Made by a program: the position numbers and the translations under genes. A DNA stretch of 64,000 nt from Polaribacter sp. L3A8 (GTDB lineage Bacteria; Bacteroidota; Bacteroidia; Flavobacteriales; Flavobacteriaceae), in assembly GCF_009796785.1 (NCBI RefSeq), contig NZ_CP047026.1:124001-188000 (forward strand). The letters are read 5' to 3'. This document shows, in pieces, positions 61,278 through 64,000 of this stretch. Each line of letters opens with the position of its first letter. The stretch's first letter is position 1. Below the pieces are notes generated by a model. It saw nothing but the letters and a program-made list of their open reading frames with translations. It did not search any database and was not told where the DNA came from.

Positions 61278-63548
61278 ATGAAGAAAAGATTTGTTTTACC
61301 CTTAATTGCAATTAGTGTATTTTTTCAATCCTATGGTCAATCTACCATAGATACAAGTAAATATAAAGATGCATCACTGTCTGTAGAAGAACGTGTAGAA
61401 GCCTTATTACCTTTGTTATCATTAGATGAAAAGGTAGCACAAATGAGGATTTTTCACGCTAATATTGGTGTTGAAGCTGATGATAAAGGAAACTTAAACC
61501 TTTCTAAAAAAGTTCTAAAAAAATTAGAATTAGGTATTGCGGGTATAAAAAACCCAGGAGAACATTTAGACGCTGTAGATGCAGCAAAATTTAACAATAA
61601 ACTTCAAAAATATATTATAGAGCATAACAGATGGGGTATTCCTGCTCTTTTTGTTACAGAATCTTATAATGGTGTAGATGCAGAAGGCTGTACTATCTTT
61701 GGTAGACCGTTAACGTCTGCCGCTTCATTTAACCCTAGTTTGGTAAATAGAGTTTGGGATGTTGTTGGTAAAGAAGCAAGATTAAGAGGTATGCACATGT
61801 GCCACTCGCCAGAGGCGGATTTGGTTCGTGATCCTCGTTTTGGACGTATGAGTGAGGCTTTTGGAGAAGATACTTATCTAACAACTCAAATGGTAACCAA
61901 TGCTATTAAAGGGGTACAAGGTAATTATGAAGGTTTAGGTAAAGGAACTCATATTGGTGCTGTAGCTAAACATTTTGCAGGTTACGGGCAAGTGTTAGGT
62001 GGTACAAACTTTGCTGCAATAGAAATTTCGGAACGTACTTTAATCGATGAAATTTATCCGCCTTTTGAGGCTGCAGTAAAAGATGCTAAATCATTAGGTA
62101 TTATGGCTTCTCATGGAGATTTAAATGGAGTAGCAAGTCACGGAAACCCAGCGTTACTTACTGGTGTTTTAAGAGATCAGTGGAATTTTAAAGGGTATGT
62201 AGTTTCAGATGCAAATGATATTGGTCGTTTACATTATTTTATGAAAGTAGCAGAAACTCCAGAAGCAGCTACTCAAATGGGGTTAGAGGCAGGAGTTGAT
62301 ATTGATTTGTATGCAGAAGATGCGTATGCTTTGTTACCAGAAATGGTAAAAAAGAACCCTGCATTAGAAAAACTGATTGATAGATCTGTAAGACGTGTGT
62401 TACGTACTAAATTTATTTTAGGTTTGTTTGATCAACCTTACATCAAAATAAAAGAAGTAAAAAAAGGAGTGAGAGCTAAATCTTCTTTAGAATTAGCTAA
62501 AGAGGCAGATTTAGAGTCTATTATTTTGTTAAAAAATAAAACGAACACTTTGCCTTTAGATAGTAAAAAAGCTACTAAAATAGCTTTGTTAGGGCCACTT
62601 GTTAAAGAAAACACACAGGCTATGTTCGAGTCTGTGGTTGGAAATAAAATTAAGTTTTTAACAAAAAAAGGATTCAACCTTACAGATGGTAAAGGAGGAA
62701 ATCCTAAATTATTAAATACAGATTCTGCAGTTATTGATGATATGGTTGCTTTAGCTAAACAAGCAGACGTTGCCGTTTTATTTGTAGGTGGAGATGAATT
62801 TACTTCTAAAGAAGCTTTTTTTACGAATGCAATAGGAGATAGAGCAACTATAGAGCCTGTGGGAGCACAAGATGAATTGGTAAAAAGAGTAAAAGCTTTA
62901 GGGAAACCAGTAATTGTAGTTTTAAAACACAGAAGAACCTTATCTATAAACACAATTTCTGAACAAGCAGATGCTATTTTAGATACTTGGGATTTAAGTG
63001 AATTTGGAGACCAATCTACAGCTAAAATTATTTTTGGAGAAGCTTCTCCTTCAGGTAAGTTACCTGTTACCGTTCCTAGATCAATTGGTCAATTACCATA
63101 TCATTATAGTATGAAGGAAATCAATTATAAAAAAGGATATTTATTTTTAAAAGAAGGACCTTTATATCCTTTCGGTTATGGTTTAAGTTATGCTTCTTTT
63201 GATTATTCTGATTTAAAATTATCTAAAAATGAAATTACACCAACATCAGAAATAGAAGTAAGTGTTACCATTAAAAATACTGGAAAAGTAAAAGCAAAAG
63301 AGGTAGTACAAATGTATGTAAAAGATCAAATAGGTTCTGTAACAAGACCAGACAAAGAATTAAAAGCATTTGATAAAATTGAATTAAATCCAGGAGAAAG
63401 TAAAGTGGTAACGTTTAAAGTAACTCCAGAAATGTTAGCATTTACTGGAATTAAAATGGAAAAAACTTTAGAGTCTGGAGATTATACATTAATGGTAGGT
63501 ACATCTTCTAAAGAGTATTTAGAAACAACATTTAAATTAAAAAAATAA
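61278..63548 (+). CDS. GH3-family beta-glycosidase, secreted
   Basis: A 756-residue exported enzyme (signal ending FFQSYGQ). The TIM-barrel domain has [27 protein letters not shown] and the nucleophile Asp311 in [12 protein letters not shown]. The alpha/beta sandwich domain follows ([24 protein letters not shown]), then a fibronectin-type III tail ([20 protein letters not shown]). Likely a periplasmic beta-xylosidase or beta-glucosidase on oligosaccharides from the lyases and GH43. GH105 follows 2 bp later. Confidence 0.92.
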   Translation: MKKRFVLPLIAISVFFQSYGQSTIDTSKYKDASLSVEERVEALLPLLSLDEKVAQMRIFHANIGVEADDKGNLNLSKKVLKKLELGIAGIKNPGEHLDAVDAAKFNNKLQKYIIEHNRWGIPALFVTESYNGVDAEGCTIFGRPLTSAASFNPSLVNRVWDVVGKEARLRGMHMCHSPEADLVRDPRFGRMSEAFGEDTYLTTQMVTNAIKGVQGNYEGLGKGTHIGAVAKHFAGYGQVLGGTNFAAIEISERTLIDEIYPPFEAAVKDAKSLGIMASHGDLNGVASHGNPALLTGVLRDQWNFKGYVVSDANDIGRLHYFMKVAETPEAATQMGLEAGVDIDLYAEDAYALLPEMVKKNPALEKLIDRSVRRVLRTKFILGLFDQPYIKIKEVKKGVRAKSSLELAKEADLESIILLKNKTNTLPLDSKKATKIALLGPLVKENTQAMFESVVGNKIKFLTKKGFNLTDGKGGNPKLLNTDSAVIDDMVALAKQADVAVLFVGGDEFTSKEAFFTNAIGDRATIEPVGAQDELVKRVKALGKPVIVVLKHRRTLSINTISEQADAILDTWDLSEFGDQSTAKIIFGEASPSGKLPVTVPRSIGQLPYHYSMKEINYKKGYLFLKEGPLYPFGYGLSYASFDYSDLKLSKNEITPTSEIEVSVTIKNTGKVKAKEVVQMYVKDQIGSVTRPDKELKAFDKIELNPGESKVVTFKVTPEMLAFTGIKMEKTLESGDYTLMVGTSSKEYLETTFKLKK

Positions 63549-63550
63549 AA

Positions 63551-64000
63551 ATGAATAAATCACTTTTAACATTATTTGCAGTTTTTACACTTATTAGCTG
63601 CTCGGTAGCACAAAAAACTGTTTCTACAGTAGTTTTAAATAATACAGAAATTAAGGCTTCTATGATAAAAGCTTTAGAATGGCAAGAAACACATCCAATA
63701 ATGGCAATTGCACCTTCCGATTGGACAAATGGGGCTTATTACGTTGGTGTTGCTAGAGCGCATCAAGCAACCAAGGATATGATGTATATGGCCGCTTTAA
63801 AAAATCAAGGATATAATAATGATTGGAAACCTTATAAGAGAATTTATCATGCAGATGATATTGCTATTTCATACAGTTATTTGTATGTGGAAATGACAGA
63901 GAAAAGAAGAAACTTTGTAGATCTAGATCCAACTAAAAAATTCTTAGATGAGCATTTATATGAATCAAATAAATGGAAAGAAGGAAATTCTAAAGATATT
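63551..64000 (+). CDS. GH105 unsaturated uronyl hydrolase, truncated by window end
   Basis: The first 150 residues of an open frame that runs off the window. A lipoprotein signal (FTLISC) is followed by the GH105/YteR-type start: [27 protein letters not shown], then [19 protein letters not shown] and [14 protein letters not shown]. These enzymes remove unsaturated galacturonyl or glucuronyl ends. It lies 2 bp after GH3 in the same operon and complements GH88. Confidence 0.88.
   Translation, partial: MNKSLLTLFAVFTLISCSVAQKTVSTVVLNNTEIKASMIKALEWQETHPIMAIAPSDWTNGAYYVGVARAHQATKDMMYMAALKNQGYNNDWKPYKRIYHADDIAISYSYLYVEMTEKRRNFVDLDPTKKFLDEHLYESNKWKEGNSKDI

Noticed and set aside
62438..62953. Minus-strand open frame of 171 codons opposite GH3
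   Set aside because: Longest shadow in the window, but it lies entirely inside the conserved GH3 sandwich domain and resembles no protein family.

Overview
This window most likely comes from a marine Flavobacteriaceae-type bacterium (Bacteroidota, Polaribacter-like; the genus is a guess). The DNA is very AT-rich. It carries a SusC/SusD pair, a one-protein hybrid two-component regulator, a T9SS C-terminal sorting domain, TAnnTTTG-type -7 promoter boxes and few Shine-Dalgarno sequences. No tRNA or rRNA gene was recognised.

Left edge (1-2.8 kb): a truncated LacI-family regulator is divergent from kdgK and eda, the last two steps of uronate breakdown. Two CG-centred LacI operators lie between them. 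2.8-9.1 kb: a tight operon of seven signalling genes: a lone receiver, an H-NOX haem sensor, a PAS histidine kinase, a FIST/NosP-like sensor, a second kinase, an Hpt protein and a LytTR response regulator. It looks like a phosphorelay with two candidate nitric-oxide inputs. A 14-bp direct repeat with a 21-bp period sits in front of it. A T9SS-secreted protein of unknown role follows.

10.9-24.7 kb: a probable exopolysaccharide locus. It holds a TPR/outer-membrane protein, a flippase, a GT4, a membrane-anchored GH5-like hydrolase, a large PTPS-related membrane protein, a receiver domain fused to a GT2 glycosyltransferase, a small GT2-like remnant and ManA. The parts resemble the Pel logic (PelB/PelG/PelF), though homology is not shown.

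25.6-64 kb: a large polysaccharide-utilisation region for a uronic-acid-rich glycan. The minus-strand part holds GH2, GH88, SusD, SusC, a hybrid two-component regulator and a second LacI regulator. The plus-strand part (39.9-47.6 kb) is a catabolic operon behind two identical LacI operators: UxuB-like SDR, UxuA, KduI, KduD, a DUF4861-like protein and a three-part TRAP transporter. After two overlapping transposase remnants (48.9-49.7 kb) comes a second enzyme set: GH2, a frameshifted GH28, an alginate_lyase-superfamily lyase, DUF2264/GH154, ThuA-DUF1080, a Gfo/Idh/MocA oxidoreductase, GH43, GH3 and a truncated GH105. No sulfatase is present. The enzymes predict release of unsaturated and saturated uronates, TRAP import, conversion to 2-keto-3-deoxygluconate by KduI/KduD and UxuB/UxuA, and cleavage by KdgK/Eda at the left end.

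Notable signals beyond gene calls are the dual NO-sensor phosphorelay, the receiver-GT2 fusion, a promoter motif shared by three plus-strand units, a second motif shared by the two minus-strand units, a terminator-like hairpin in the susC leader, and a cluster of decay (IS remnants, GH28 frameshift, broken signal peptide on GH154) between 48.9 and 57.3 kb.
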